Source: Clarkia xantiana subsp. parviflora
Lineage: Eukaryota > Streptophyta > Magnoliopsida > Myrtales > Onagraceae
DNA length: 64,000 nt
Assembly (NCBI GenBank): GCA_036873135.1
Contig: JAPTYO010000017.1
Span: forward strand, 4,340,001 to 4,404,000
Reading direction: 5' to 3'
The translations under genes were made by a program, and so were the position numbers. A model generated the notes under the pieces. It ran no database searches and was not told where the DNA came from. It worked only from the letters and a program-made list of their open reading frames with translations. Shown here in pieces: positions 44,601 through 56,686 of this stretch; within the stretch, counting starts at the first letter, position 1; each line of letters starts with the position of its first letter.

Positions 44601-45870
44601 TAAGTATAAATGCCATGATCTTGAGAACGTATGCGCGCGTGTTAACATACCCGCGCGCGATTTACTACTTTAGGAGCAAGCAGCTATCATGTCTACACGT
44701 CTCTAAGCGGCTATTATGTTCACAAAATCAGCTAAGTCTGGATGTGTAATCTGGAAGACACGTTTTGAAAACTCAGTCTACAAGGATAAACAACAACTCG
44801 ATCAACGCATGTATACTCAACAGTCACCCGCGCAGACATCTAAGCAGTGAACACTCCATTCGGGAATAACTATGTACGCGCAGACTTATTAGTCTTTGTA
44901 CATCACATAGCAAACATCCCACGAGGGGGGCAACCCTCCGCACATATCAATTACTATGTCGACATCAGGCTCCATTCCAACGTAAATCCTAGGTCAACAT
45001 GGGCCTCGTCCCGACACTCACATGTTTTATGTGTTCTACGCACATATACGTGATGCTACGCCCTTAATTAAGGTAACAAGTGCGAATATGATTATGGTAC
45101 TAACATTTATACTTGTGTTTATTTTCTAAGTTAATGTAGGATTACAACATGCATGCTGACGCACAAAGAAACATTTTCTAAGTATTCAAGATACTACATC
45201 ACACATGCTATGGTCATGTACACAAAAAGCAACGCTCACAATAAACAACGCGTATAATGATCAGGTCCAAGATATGTGCTCATACCTACTCATGTGATCA
45301 GTCGGGAGAAGATTGAACTCAACTTCTACAACAATCATGATTATGATATCGAAGAGGACGCATGCATAGTCGAGATATGACGAAGTATCAACTGTCTAAG
45401 AAATATTTTTCTAAGTATTTCCCCATGATGGCAGATGTCAGATAGTAGGTGTCAACAATCAAGAAATATTTTCTAAGTATTTCACCATGATAGCAACTTC
45501 GACGAAGGAATCAACACAGGCCAAAATCACTTCAACCTTGCAACCTGAAAATACAACCGACAGTCGAGTCAACGTTCGTTAGTTTACAAATGACAAATGA
45601 CAAACACTTTACTCATGACAATCACCATGACGACATACACCCTATGGATACAGCGTACATAGTAATTGATAGAGAAAAGATTCTAATTGTGGGGGCAAGT
45701 GCGCACATACTAGTGCGCACATACGAGCAAGCGCGTACAGTTGTCGACATACAACGAGATGTCAACTATCAGGAATATTTTCTTAGTGTTCAAACCATAG
45801 TAGCTGTGAGCATACAACGAGATGCCAGCTGTCAGAAATATTTTCTAAGTGTTCCACCATGTAAACAACC
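41689..45870 (+). other. Element B spacer without genes
   Basis: 4.2 kb in which I see no protein family. The left part (about 42400-43250) matches, in reverse, the spacer of B' at about 63120-63300. That places it just downstream of the coding part. Four gggggca strings resembling polypurine tracts occur near 43828, 44059, 44269 and 45690. Confidence 0.6.
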
Positions 45871-46080
45871 AACAACCGTCAACACGCGGCAAGTTGACGG
45901 CAATCAACAACCGTCAACGCGCGGCAAGTTGATGGCAATCAACAACCGTCAATGCGCGAAAAGTTGATGGAAATCAACAACCGTCAACGCGCGGCAAGTT
46001 GATGGCAATCAACAACCATCAATGAGCGACAAGTTGATGGCAATCAACAACCGTCAAGATACAACAAGTTGATGGCAATC
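45871..46080 (+). repeat. 35-bp tandem array in element B
   Basis: Six units of exactly 35 bp beginning aacaaccgtcaacgcgcggc occupy 210 bp. The units differ at a few positions. The word gtcaac also fills part of B's LTR (48345-48420), which may be its origin. Confidence 0.85.
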
Positions 46081-47494
46081 AACAGTTGTCGACATCCAAA
46101 AAAATGTCAACTATCAAGGAATATATTCTATGTATTCTCCTATGTTGGCAGTCAACGGCAGTCGACAAGGATCAAATAGCGACAATCGTGGTAACGAGCA
46201 TTAAATATCTCAAAAATATTTGCTAAGTGTTTTATCATGATTGCAGACAGCATATGAGCTCAATGTACAAGAATCAATATAGCGACAGACAACTATGTCC
46301 GGACACCGGCTAACAATCAACATTGAGCATGCCAAAACATCACTCAAGCCATAGTGCAACGTGTTGACAACAATCACAATGCATAAGGGAAGTTTAACAA
46401 CTTATCTCTATTTTTCCAAAAATTCCAGCACTTCGTAAAATTTTTGGCCGATTTGAGAAACTAATTATCATTTAGAATTTTATCAAACACATTATGTGCG
46501 TGTTAATGTAATCTAATTCATGAATGTTTCAAAGGTAAATTAAGACTAAGCAAGGTCACGAAAGGTCCAACCGTACCCAGAATTGGACTCACCACCACGA
46601 GACGACCCCGGAAGTCTGATCACCACCGCCGGAAGTCCCTTGCAGCCGTTGTCGGGCCCACGCGCCGCCACGGTTTTCTCACTCGGTGTTGCTGCCTTTC
46701 CACGCGCCGTCGTGCGCTCAGCTGTGTCCGCCCTTCTTCTCGCCGGTGACGAGCTCGATGTGATCACTCCAAAATTGCTTGGTATCCAAATGTGCTAGAC
46801 CCCAAATTTGTCACTCCAAAGTTTTCTTCTTCTTCAAGAAAGGAGAGAACACTAAAAGCTACTAATGGTGGAGGATTAACTAATAGATATTCTCTCTCCT
46901 ATATCTATCCATCATTATCTATGGGTACCTCGTAAAACTTTAATTATTTCTTACTAAGTCCTCAAATAGCATGTTTACGTGTTGTCATCTCCTTATTTCA
47001 ACACTTAGAATTTTCTAAGAAGGCTATGACTATATGCTATGCACACATGATTTAGTGCGCACATGACATAACGCGCACACTATTCAAACACGCGTTATAT
47101 CATTTTAAGTGCATTATACATGTCTTTTATTATTATCACATGATTACTTGCATGACTTAATTATCAATCGTCTATTCACATCTTTCACATTCATATTAAC
47201 ATCACATTCATGTTGACGTAAAATATATCATGTTCACATGCTTCCATGAGGATTATTGGATAAGTTCATAAGCATGTGCGCATTGTTTATTGTTCACTGT
47301 TATATGTATATTGCTGGTTGCGCTAATCATGTCAACCGTTAACATACCTCCCGAAAAAAAAAAAAAAGTGGAGCGAAATCGAAGCCGTCGTGCTCAATTG
47401 TCAAAGAGGCCACCCTTGAGGTCAGCTCCGAACCTAAATTAGGCTTATATCCTAGCTTAAAATAGAGTCAAGTATGGTCTGAACCGTTACTTGA
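46081..47494 (+). other. Element B 3' non-coding region
   Basis: No gene was recognised. A G+C-rich patch at 46570-46760 has a counterpart in B' (about 59040-59180, reverse). That shows both belong to one family. The patch has open frames but they are not conserved between the copies. Confidence 0.55.
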
Positions 47495-47506
47495 CTCGGG
47501 GGTAAA
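47495..47506 (+). other. Polypurine tract of element B
   Basis: ctcgggggtaaa directly precedes the 3' LTR. Confidence 0.8.
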
Positions 47507-48517
47507 TGTTGGATATCTGCCCAATTCGGGTTCGTATTTACATTGAGGACTTCGCAAACACGTCGAAAACCACAAACGGATATGAAAAACAAACACCCGA
47601 GGAACAAAACGGTCCGGACGCACGTATGCGTCCGGACTGAAACCTCCGGATTGCCCTAAGGCAAACCGGAGGTCCGGATTTCCCTAAGGCAAACCGGAGG
47701 TCCGGATTGCCCTAAGGCAAACCGGAGGTCCGGATTGCCCTAAGGCAAACCGGAGGTCCGGATTGACCTAAGGCAAACCGGAGGTCCGGATTGACCTAAG
47801 GCAAACCGGAGGTCCGGATTGACCTAAGGCAAACCGGACCTCCGGATTGACCTAAGGCAAACCGGACCTCCGGATTGACTTAGGCAGTCCGGACCGGTCC
47901 GGATTGCCCTAGGCGGTCCGAACCACGCCGGATGTCGAATCCAACGTGGTCCGGACCGTTAACGAGTACCGTGCGCATCCTTTTTTATCGTTCGAACACT
48001 GAGTAAAAGAGTTCTCCTACGCCAAACTTAAACAAACCAGACGACGGTTCTAACTTTCCTTTAACCGGCGTCGAACCGCAAAAAAACCGGGTTCGGTTCT
48101 AAGGTTGCCTATAAATAGGAGACCTTGGCCACCCATTTGGACACACTCTCTCGTATATTCTCAAGAGATTTTGCCTAGAAGCTCTGACCTCTATCTAGGA
48201 TTTTTCTCTCTCTAGACTCTCATTTAAGCATCAGAGAGGGCTCAACCAGCACCACCCCCCGCTCTCCGTGCTGGTTATTGTCTCGTGTGCAGGTGATATC
48301 GCGCGAAGGAGATAAGCTTACCTTACCTACAGGCTTGCCCAGCTGTCAACCATCAACCGTCAACCGGCAGCCAACAATCGTGTACAGCCGACAACCGTCA
48401 ACCGTGCACCGGTCAACGACCCCTTGCCGTCATCAAACAATCCGCTTCCGACACCCGACGTGTCCCCATACCCGAAGTGCCGAAGAGTCCGACTACCTGG
48501 TGGACTTGGACGCAACA
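47507..48517 (+). repeat. 3' LTR of element B (1,011 bp, repeat-expanded)
   Basis: TGTTGGATATCTGCCC to GACGCAACA. TATA box at 48110-48117, and CATTTAAGCATCAGAGAGGG at 48221-48240. It is about 215 bp longer than the rejoined 5' LTR (~794 bp), chiefly because of the 28-bp array at 47645-47930. Confidence 0.9.
47645..47930 (+). repeat. 28-bp tandem array inside B's 3' LTR
   Basis: About ten units of the type tccggattgccctaaggcaa plus accggagg. The 5' LTR has only one to two units at 19170-19230. The last units change in steps (ccctaagg, acctaagg, then acttagg), so expansion went through successive copies. Confidence 0.88.
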
Positions 48518-48522
48518 ATGAA

Positions 48523-49090
48523 TATGTAAGAGAACTCCTTGTCGCTGAAAATATACATAAGTGTATTGACGTGAACAAAGGGAGAACATTGGTGAATGAA
48601 AAAGGCTTCCTTACATACCCTAACAAGTTAAGGAGCTTTATGGATCGGAGAGCTTGCGAGGTGATACTGGCAACCTGGGACAGAGAGATTGCGGAGGACT
48701 TCAAACTCAAACTTAGTGCTCTTCAACTTTGGTGCGCCATTAGACTCCATTTCTGTGGAGGTAAGGCATCCGGAGCCAGAAGAGTGCTATTTCAGTATGT
48801 TGCCCTTATTTCTCAAGATGCATGTGTATTACCACATCAGATCTAACGAACGAGAAATCAAATTAGAAAGATACTTAGTATTGCGCAAAGGTACCCTCTA
48901 TCATGGTTGGCTGACGACAATGGACTTGGCTACTTGATTGAATTATTCAAATTCATCACGATCCTGTTTGTTGATAGCAAATAAGATCAACCAGAGGGTC
49001 CCTCTGTACTTCACCGCAAGAGACCAAGGGAAGATGCATAGGAATTAGGATCATCTTATTGGTCATCAAACGATCATCCGGTGTGATGAA
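48523..49090 (+). pseudogene. Element C gag, second part
   Basis: Resumes C's gag after element B: YVRELLVAENIHKCID, LSALQLWCAIRLHF, then in other frames YPLSWLADDNGLGYLIELFKF. The parallel blocks in element D are KYVWKLLSAADVEECI, VSALHLWCALHLRF and LPLSWFADDDGLTRL. The copy has at least two frameshifts and a stop near 48844. I do not recognise a named domain. The position after PBS and leader and before pol makes it gag. Confidence 0.75.
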
Positions 49091-50280
49091 CGCCAGTGAT
49101 AAAAGTACATTAAATTGTCTCGTTTAAATTTCTCTCAATGCTCTACCTTATCTTTTAAAAGCTTCGTGGATGATCTAGATTTTTCCATTGTGGTTATTTC
49201 TCATACTGTTCAACTTTATGTTTGAATTTTGGTTATTGACATTTCAGAATTTTTGAATAAAGTAGTTACCATTCGATTTGAAACGAGTTCTACTTATCAA
49301 GATTAATCGACTCGGCTAGAAACGAGATCGATCCGAAAAGTGAGAAAACCAAAACAATAAGGTTATTGAACATAGCCAAATCAAACAACTCAATGCATTT
49401 TAATCATACATTTGAGTAACATCAACACGCCATTAAAATCCATTGATTGCGTCGTTCTAAGAATTAACCGATTAAAACTCTCTCTTTATTATTATTACTC
49501 CATTGAATGAAATAAACTGTAATGATAATCATATACGAAACCGATAGGATTAAATTATATTAAATTCAGAAATGAAACGATTTGACCGAAGGTTAAACTA
49601 GGTTGCGCCTCGCGCAAGTGGACCTCAAAAGAGGAACACATCGTTTCAAAGTATGAGTTTAATACATAAGTGTTTAAAATGATGATGTGTTGAATTTTCG
49701 TTTGCATTCCTTCGGAAATAACTTATTGATAACATTTACATCGGTAGAAAGTAGGCTTCGAAAGCTACAAAGACCTTGTAAAAGTATCGACTGAAGCATA
49801 AGGTGAAAATCTAAAATGCTAAGATCGGACATGGGATAAAATATCCGAAACAAGTTAGCAAATGAAGAAGGATAAAGTCGGTTAAACGATTTTCCTTCCG
49901 TACGCCTTGAACGATAAGTCAGGCTAAGCATTCAAATCAAATGACACACTTCTATAAACATGGTTTGTAAACATAAATATTGTATTCATTTCGTCACACG
50001 TTCCCTATGGGACGATGAGACAATGATTCACATTAATGTAAAACTATGTTCCTTTGTAATCGGTAAGACACGCCGCCTTTAAAGCTGAAGAATGATGATG
50101 AGCTACTCATATCATCATGCGGCATTAATTTGCGCATTAAACACGTATTTAGGACAAGATTATGTTACTACTCTTTGAAAATACTTGTTTACAGCTTAAA
50201 GACATGGTATCGTGGTCGAACATATGACATTACATACTTGAGGACGAATTTTCTGATGCATTGACAGTTCAGAATAATGA
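49091..50280 (+). other. Element C stretch without recognisable coding
   Basis: A+T-rich, with stops in all frames. Between gag and pol a copia element should have its nucleocapsid knuckle, protease and integrase. None of these could be recognised, so they are deleted or too decayed. Confidence 0.5.
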
Positions 50281-52330
50281 GTCTTGATCAGACAGAAGGG
50301 GATATTGCTGATATCAGGTCCCACTTAATTCGAGTGGGAGTGAATGACATGGTAAATGATAATGGGAACATTTTCATAATAAATCCAGTGGGAGGTCTAA
50401 ACACCTACCAAAAGTAATCACTGTTGTTGTTTGGACGAATCAAGTAAAACTTGATTATCGTAATGCTAAACCGAAGATGCCACAACTACCTATACTACCC
50501 ATTGTTCACAGTGGGAGTGATCCGACAAACTTGGTTCAATATCCTAGTGATCAAGGAATTTATCTTGGACGTAAAATTCTGAGACCAAGAAGTCGTATAA
50601 GAAAAGTTGTCGGCTATGGTTAAAGCACTCCTCTTGTACCTAATAGAAGTGATGTTCTGATGAGAAACATCATCTCTAGTGGGAGAATTGTCCCCAATTA
50701 GAAGAAATGCTCCGATAAGATGTTAAGACTCAAAGACGGAATAATCAAGCCTAGACAAAAGTCAAGGGCATCGAACTTCTCCAAAAAAAGTATCCCACTC
50801 GGAAGAGTGATAACCTCACTCTATCGGCTGTCGACATGCATTGGAAAGACCTCAAGTAGAGAAATGAAAGAAAATAATAAATGAGAGAGATCGCCTAAAT
50901 GAAAGCCATTAAAGTCTATAGTTGATTTACATGCTAACCACAAGGGCATAAGGATACTGTGAGTCCTGAAAGAAGGCTCACCAATAATGGAAATGGTCGA
51001 GCGATACAAAACTCGACTCGTTGCGAAAGGCTATACCTAACTTCATGAAGTGGACTTTGACGAAACATACTCAACACATGTGCGTAAAAAGACCGCATGG
51101 TCCTGGTTGCAGGTTTCGATTACGAACCTCACCAAATGAGTATAAAGACCGCATTCCTCCTCGAAAACCTTGAGGAAGAGATCTACATGGAGCAACCGGA
51201 GGGTTTCATTACTCCTGGTAACGAACGTAAAACTTTGTAAACTCCATAGGTCCATCTACTGTCTTGAACAGTCATCTCGGCAATAGTACCGCAAATTCCA
51301 CGAGACAATCGTAGGAAACAGATTCGTGAATTTTCATATGGATCCGTGCGTGTATTCTAAGTATGTCATCTTTACCTTATGCGTGGACGACATACTTATT
51401 GCTGTAAACGACATGAGATTAATGAATAAGTCAAAGTCCTGGTTGGCATCCGTATTTGAGATGAAATACATGGGAGAGGCCACGTACATCTTAGGCATTG
51501 AGACTACCAGAGATCGGGCTACCCGGAAATCGTGTCCATCTATTACAGAATGCCAAAATCCATGAAAACGCCGATGTTGTTTGGGTGCGCACAGTCAAAA
51601 CGTGATGGCCCCAAGAACCTGGCAGAGCGTGAACAGATGAAGGTGCGGAGTATTTAAGCATGGTTGGTAGTTTGATGTACGCTATGCAATGTACCCGTCC
51701 GGATATCTGTTACGCCTTGGGCCTAGTAGAATGTTTCCAGTCAAATCCTAGCCATCAACATTTAAAGACTATAAAACGAGGAACTCGTTATCCGAAAAGG
51801 TACTGCCGACTTCGAACTTTGCTATGAGGGCAGGAAGTTAGAATTGACCGATTACATTGACGCCGACTGTGGTGGCGATCCAAATAATCGTAAGTCCACC
51901 ACAGGAGGAGCGTTCCTCCTTGCTAATGCCGTCATTTCATGGATGAGCAAGAAGCAAACCTAAGTCGCGTTGTCCACGATGAAATCGGAAATCGTAGCTC
52001 TCTATAAGAATGCACAAGAAGTGGTCTGGCTTAAAAGGCTTCTAACTGCACTGCTTGGTGGTGATGTTGAGAATAAACCTGTGAAGGTCTTCTCTGACAG
52101 TCAAGCAGCCATTGCGGCAGTTAAGAATCTGAAGTACCATAGTAGGACCAAACACATTGATGAGAAATAATTTCATGCTAAATTTTAATAGTAGTAGACA
52201 ATATAATCACTATGGAATACTTGTCCACCAATAACTTGGTAACGGGCCCATTAACTAAACCACTACGCAAGGACATATTCGAAAAACATGTAAAACTGCT
52301 TGGATTGCGTAGGGTTCAGAAATGGCATGT
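50281..52330 (+). pseudogene. Element C copia pol remnant: RT and RNase H
   Basis: Copia RT blocks appear in order across frames: RYKTRLVAKGYT then LHEVDFDETYSTHV (about 51010-51085), ENLEEEIYMEQPEGFI (about 51165-51215), and CVDDILIAVNDMRL with YMGEATYILGIE (about 51380-51500). The catalytic motif reads CVDD in place of YVDD. RNase H blocks follow: YIDADCGGDPNNRKSTTGG, SKKQT, ALSTMKSEIVALYKNAQEVV and HIDEK. The typical copia tail TKPLRKDIFEKHVKLLGL ends near 52315. There are many stops and frameshifts. Confidence 0.85.
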
Positions 52331-53439
52331 ATCTGTGATAACATTTTGATATTAGAAAGTTACATTTTGTAAGTGAAAGAGTTTCAATTGAGTTTATGAT
52401 CAATCGACGTCATAATGTTTTGATTACATCAGATTTACGGTCTATAAACTAAGTCGTAGGAGGACGCAATGCTCTGCCAAACTATGTCGAATGTGTGCCT
52501 TGCCTAGTCACACAGGTACGGTCGTCTTGCGGTGGAGGGAGGCCTCCACCAAACAAGGCTGGCTAAGAGTCAGAGGATAAACCTGATTAAGCAAGACGAT
52601 TTATCTAGTTTCGAAGTAACTCGACGTGATCTTCGTTTTGTATATCGCCATGATGAACTTCGTTCATCATTTAACCACATTCTGGGCCAGATGAGAATCT
52701 ATGATAGCATGATTGACACATCCCTTTCCTGTCAACCCAAAAGGTTCAGGTATGCTATCAACGCGTGTTTCATACTGCGCGTGCCACGTTCGACCACGGT
52801 GTCACAACTCGGTTGTGCTAGGAAGGAATCCTCATGATTCTGTCGGGCGCAAACTTCTTCACCTCGAGCGTGTAATTGATCCCAAGAGCCTTATGAAGAG
52901 GCACCTAAAGTATCCTCACGGACTCAGAACTCATATCTAAGGTCAGGCTCAATGCTCGCTTCCCGGCGTACGAGCGTAGTGCTGAATAAAAAGGCCCAGT
53001 GACTACGTCTTTGGAAACCGGTTGGGTCTGACTAAGGATATGAGCAATGGGGATGGTCAAGTTCACCTGTAATTCACCGAGTCTCGTATTCACTAGGTGA
53101 CCACCAACCGGATATTAGTTGAAGGTTGTGAATACTTGTACGGATGCCTTGGAGAAGTGTTCCTACGTGGAAACTAGGCAAAAGGAGAATTAACAGTTGA
53201 CCTAGGATACAACGCGGTACAATATAAATATTGTTTATATCAGGTTGATTGGAGAAAAGGGAATCAACGTTCTGCGGGCGCTACAACACTCCTAACAGAT
53301 GAGTAGCACGATGCCCTTCGTATTCGTCGGTCGCACGGCATACCTCGTATGAACGATACGGAAGCAAGGAGCAGATCAAAGGAGAGAAATGTTGATGCAC
53401 ATTTGGACGAAAATACATTAACAAGCACCCTTCCATTCT
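52331..53439 (+). other. Element C 3' non-coding region
   Basis: 1.1 kb between the end of pol and the polypurine tract. No conserved frame is seen. Confidence 0.5.
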
Positions 53440-53452
53440 GGCGAGTGGGAGC
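53440..53452 (+). other. Polypurine tract of element C
   Basis: ggcgagtgggagc precedes the LTR. gagtgggag is the usual form in plant copia elements. Confidence 0.75.
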
Positions 53453-54050
53453 TGTAAGCATATGGTAATGGGTGCCATAATTGGTAGCCCATAATATGTA
53501 TAGTTTACCTAATGAACTTGGGTAAATGTCACATTAGGGTAATTGGGCTGGACCCAAATCCCAATTGACACGGGAGCCCCAAAATTGGGCCTCCCCAAAT
53601 ACATAGGCTGGTCGAAACCCTAGGTGGGGTAAAATGGACTTTTGTCCATTTTACTCCTATAAATAAGAGGTGTTAGGGGATATTTAGGGTTAATCACAAT
53701 TCGCTCACAAGAGTGTTTTAGAGAGAAAAACCCTCCCTCCATAAACCCTAGATTCTGCCGAACCATAACCCTCACCAAGGGTGTGCCAAATTGCCTTCGA
53801 GCAAACTCTCCAGAGATCTGTCCCGTGCCAAGAATCGATCAGAGGCTTCGCTGTGGAGCTTGCACCATGTAGGTCTTCTCTAACAAGAACCTCTACGGGT
53901 CCCGACCGGAGGATCGTGAACTCCCTCCAGAGAAGATCTTGGGTCTACGGATCCTCCTAAAGGTATGTGTGAATCTTCCGCTGCGTAATTCCGATTACTA
54001 GCATGTACCTTGTTTTAGTATCCGTAGTGATTACTCCCCGTAATCTAACA
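53453..54050 (+). repeat. 3' LTR of element C
   Basis: TGTAAGCATATGG to CCGTAATCTAACA, TATA box at 53658-53665. Several short indels and about 40 substitutions separate it from the 5' copy. Confidence 0.9.
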
Positions 54051-54055
54051 AGGGT

Positions 54056-54210
54056 TCCCGCAGGACATCGTCTGGCAGATTGTGGACTCCCTCGTGACGT
54101 TCTTGGGCTATGGAAAGGAAAACTGGTATGTGAACCCTTTCCATTGCGTAATTATTTTACCAAGAATGTACACGTTTTTTAATCTGTAATTGTATCCCCT
54201 AAATCCATCA
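54056..54210 (+). repeat. 5' LTR of element D, second part
   Basis: It follows C's 3' LTR and target repeat and ends ...aaatccatca, right before a tRNA-Met-type primer site. That shows that C inserted within D's LTR. Confidence 0.8.
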
Positions 54211-54211
54211 G

Positions 54212-54223
54212 TGGTATCATAAC
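54212..54223 (+). other. Primer-binding site of element D
   Basis: tggtatcataac is two bases away from the consensus TGGTATCAGAGC. Confidence 0.8.
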
Positions 54224-55924
54224 CTATGTAAGGTGTTCAAATTTTTTTGCTAAAACTGTGTTCATGAATATTAATGAAAAAGTGATTTTTATCAAAATCG
54301 AACTTTTTATTTTTAATCGAGGTAAAATTTTATTTGAAATTTCCCACCAAACCCTAGGGCCGCGGCATAGCCGCAACTAGCCTAGTCCAAGCCACGGTGA
54401 AGCCCTGGCATAACATATATATATATTTACTTGCGGCGGCGACAATGAGGTAGCCGGTGGTGGCCCTAGGGTTAGTCAATGTAAATATTGACATTAATTA
54501 CCGATATATTCTTTCCATGATTTTAGGGATATAGATATATTTGGTATAAATTAATGGCCTAATAGATTGAGAAAATATATATAGATATATTTTATCCCTA
54601 ATATAGAATCTAATCAAATATTGATATATATATTGCGCAATTATTATCTATGGGAAATATATATATATATATATATATTGAATATATTATATTTATTGTT
54701 ACTTGACGACTAAGTTAAGTTTTGGTTGATCTGAAGACCCTACTTAGCCACAAAGTGAACAATTCGGCCGAAACCCTAGGGGTTACTGGGCCGGACCAAA
54801 TGCGTAACCGGGCCAGGTCTACCGACCTGGATTACCCGTGGGATCCGAACCGGTTCAGGTTCGGGTCGGGTTCCATCTGTTCAATCGGGTCGGGTCAACC
54901 AACCTGGATTTCTCAATCGATCCGACCCGGAGCAGGTTGAGTCGGAGCAGGTGGGCTAATGGGTCGTGTCAAACCTGGTTCGAGAAATCTGAAACGAAAT
55001 TACCTGACAGGACCAAACCGATCGAACTGGGTCAATCAGACCGGACAGGTCGTACCGGGTTGACCGAACCGGACCGGGTTCGGGTCAACTAAATTTAGGT
55101 CACATCAAATTTAAAATCCAAATGTTTTTTTTTTTACTTTAAAATTACCTACATAGTGCGAATTTGTTTGATATTTTCACGTTTTAATCAAACATGATGC
55201 CTAGTTTCGGTTATAGGGATGGATCTCGGAAAATGCATGATTATGGGACTGCATCATTTTGTAGGCTGAATTGCAATTTTTATATATTGATATGAATGCA
55301 TGTTTGAATAGCTTCTTGACTATGTCAAACTAGTTGGATATTGCATGTTGGAGGCGGAGCCCTGTTTTCAATTAGGGAGTTGCGTATTAGGATAGACATG
55401 TTGTGCTGAGTGGTCTAGATTAGGATCAATGTCTAGAAGTTCACATGACTGTTACAATATTAATTGCAACTCAGCCTCAAATATTTTAAAACGATATTCA
55501 GTCGCCAAATATGCATGATTGATGTGGAGTGATTACGCATGATGTGTATGCATGATAGTTTCAAGATGTGGCTGCATATGATAATTTGCTAGTGAAGTAG
55601 AATTATATAAGCTTGCATGAAATCCTCTAAACATTTTAAAAAGGGTCTTGGGAAAGGCAAGATCAGGTGTATGTAATAACTCCCCGTTTCGGTTAAAAGC
55701 GATTAAACCGTTTCCAAAGAGACTGATCTATTAAAAAGAAGACGTCAGCTGTGTGAACTCTTTACACGGCCTCCTTCCATTGGTTTACTGGTGGTTGGCT
55801 TGGTTAAATGACCGAGGAATCATTGTTTTTCGCTTCTTATCTCATAGATATCCGAGCAATTCTTTTAAAAATGTTTTAAATTGTCACCCTGATTTTTGTA
55901 TGGTTTGTCAATGTATTAGTTAGG
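54224..55924 (+). other. Leader of element D
   Basis: No conserved frame. It contains a (TA)n run at about 54656-54680 and a ccgggtcgggt/ccgaaccgg-rich stretch at 54780-55085 matching the design of C's leader. Confidence 0.6.
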
Positions 55925-56575
55925 ATGGCTGATAGAGTGTGATTCTATATTCCTCACAATCTTGATGGTATGATATATGATGAATGAGAGAAGTATGTGT
56001 GGAAACTCCTCTCCGCTGCGGATGTCGAGGAATGCATAAATCCAAAAGCGGAGAGGACACCCACATATGAATATGGTAGTCCGTACTCCTTTGACGACGA
56101 AAGGTCACACAAGGATCAGATTGCAAGAATGTTGATCTTTTCAACCTTGACAGCTGAAATTGAGGAGCAGATCATGAATGTCAGTGCATTACATCTTTGG
56201 TGCGCCTTGCACCTTCGTTTCGGCGAAGAAAATGCCACTGAAGCAAGAAAAATCATGGTCGAATATGATGGTATTCTTTGCATGGATGCCGGTGTAACAA
56301 CCGATCACGACCCAGATGATGAAAGGGATGAGTGGGAGATGATTTATCCTATAATGAAAAGGCTCCCTCTATCGTGGTTCGCCGACGACGACGGACTCAC
56401 GCGTCTAACCAAATCGATTAAGACAATTATGGGTCTGTTCGAAGGTGGTAACGATAAAGAATCCTCCGTTTTGGTGAATCTATGAGTCGAAGGACAACTT
56501 TACTCATATGTGCTAGCTGCTGAAAGAATCGTCAAAAGGCTCAAACGAAAATTCGGTGGATCAAAGCACCGTTGA
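55925..56575 (+). pseudogene. Element D gag
   Basis: ATG at 55925 gives MADRV, then a stop. Further on: FYIPHNLDGMIYDE, another stop, and a clean run of about 160 codons: KYVWKLLSAADVEECI, SALHLWCALHLRFGEEN, LPLSWFADDDGLTRLTKS, ending at TGA 56483-56485. After it, ERIVKRLKRKFGGSKHR is a basic tail. It aligns in order with C's two gag parts and is the better preserved copy. I assign it as gag by position. No named domain is recognised. Confidence 0.75.
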
Positions 56576-56686
56576 TAAAGTACGTCTCGGTACACCTCGT
56601 TTTCCATATACATAAAGCTGTAAAAGGTTTCATTCAAAAACAGATCATCTGATGTGATTCATTTGTGAATTTTTTCAGGTGAGGTG

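Larger units (their letters stand above)
19037..48517 (+). mobile_element. Element B: non-autonomous Tat-related LTR element, nested host
   Basis: B is bounded by LTRs starting TGTTGGATAT and ending GACGCAACA. The target duplication inside C's gag is decayed (gcgaa 19032-19036, atgaa 48518-48522), and C's gag frame rejoins across it. The 5' LTR is split by element 2 and the interior by element 3. Removing both leaves about 9.5 kb. It has a primer site, gag-like modules in unusual order, a ~5.8-kb spacer without genes and a polypurine tract. No protease, RT, RNase H or integrase is recognisable, so it is a non-autonomous element needing proteins from a relative. The LTRs differ by about 7-8% outside a tandem repeat. 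Confidence 0.85.
16289..54050 (+). mobile_element. Ty1/copia element C, with elements B, 2 and 3 nested inside
   Basis: The two LTRs are 587 and 598 bp. The target duplication is atggt (16284-16288) versus agggt (54051-54055), one mismatch. Internal order on the plus strand: PBS, ~2-kb leader, gag (split by B at 19036/48518), decayed pol with copia RT and RNase H, polypurine tract. The LTRs differ by roughly 7% by eye, so it is older than elements 1-3. Without the nested insertions it is about 8.3 kb. Confidence 0.88.
15850..56686 (+). mobile_element. Ty1/copia element D, 5' part, interrupted by element C
   Basis: The element starts TGTTGACATT inside element F. Its 5' LTR is cut at 16288 by element C and resumes at 54056. 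The primer site and a long leader follow, then gag to about 56575, and element E interrupts it at 56687. The pol region and 3' LTR are not visible. The candidate left target site is gtcgg (15845-15849). Its gag matches that of element C in order and spacing, so C inserted into a related element. Confidence 0.8.

Noticed and set aside
46546..46798. GC-rich open frames, possible exon
   Set aside because: The corresponding patch of B' is similar in DNA but does not keep a common frame, so coding is not supported.
51043..51255. Minus-strand open frame in the copia region
   Set aside because: It is opposite the copia RT blocks on the plus strand, which explain the sequence.
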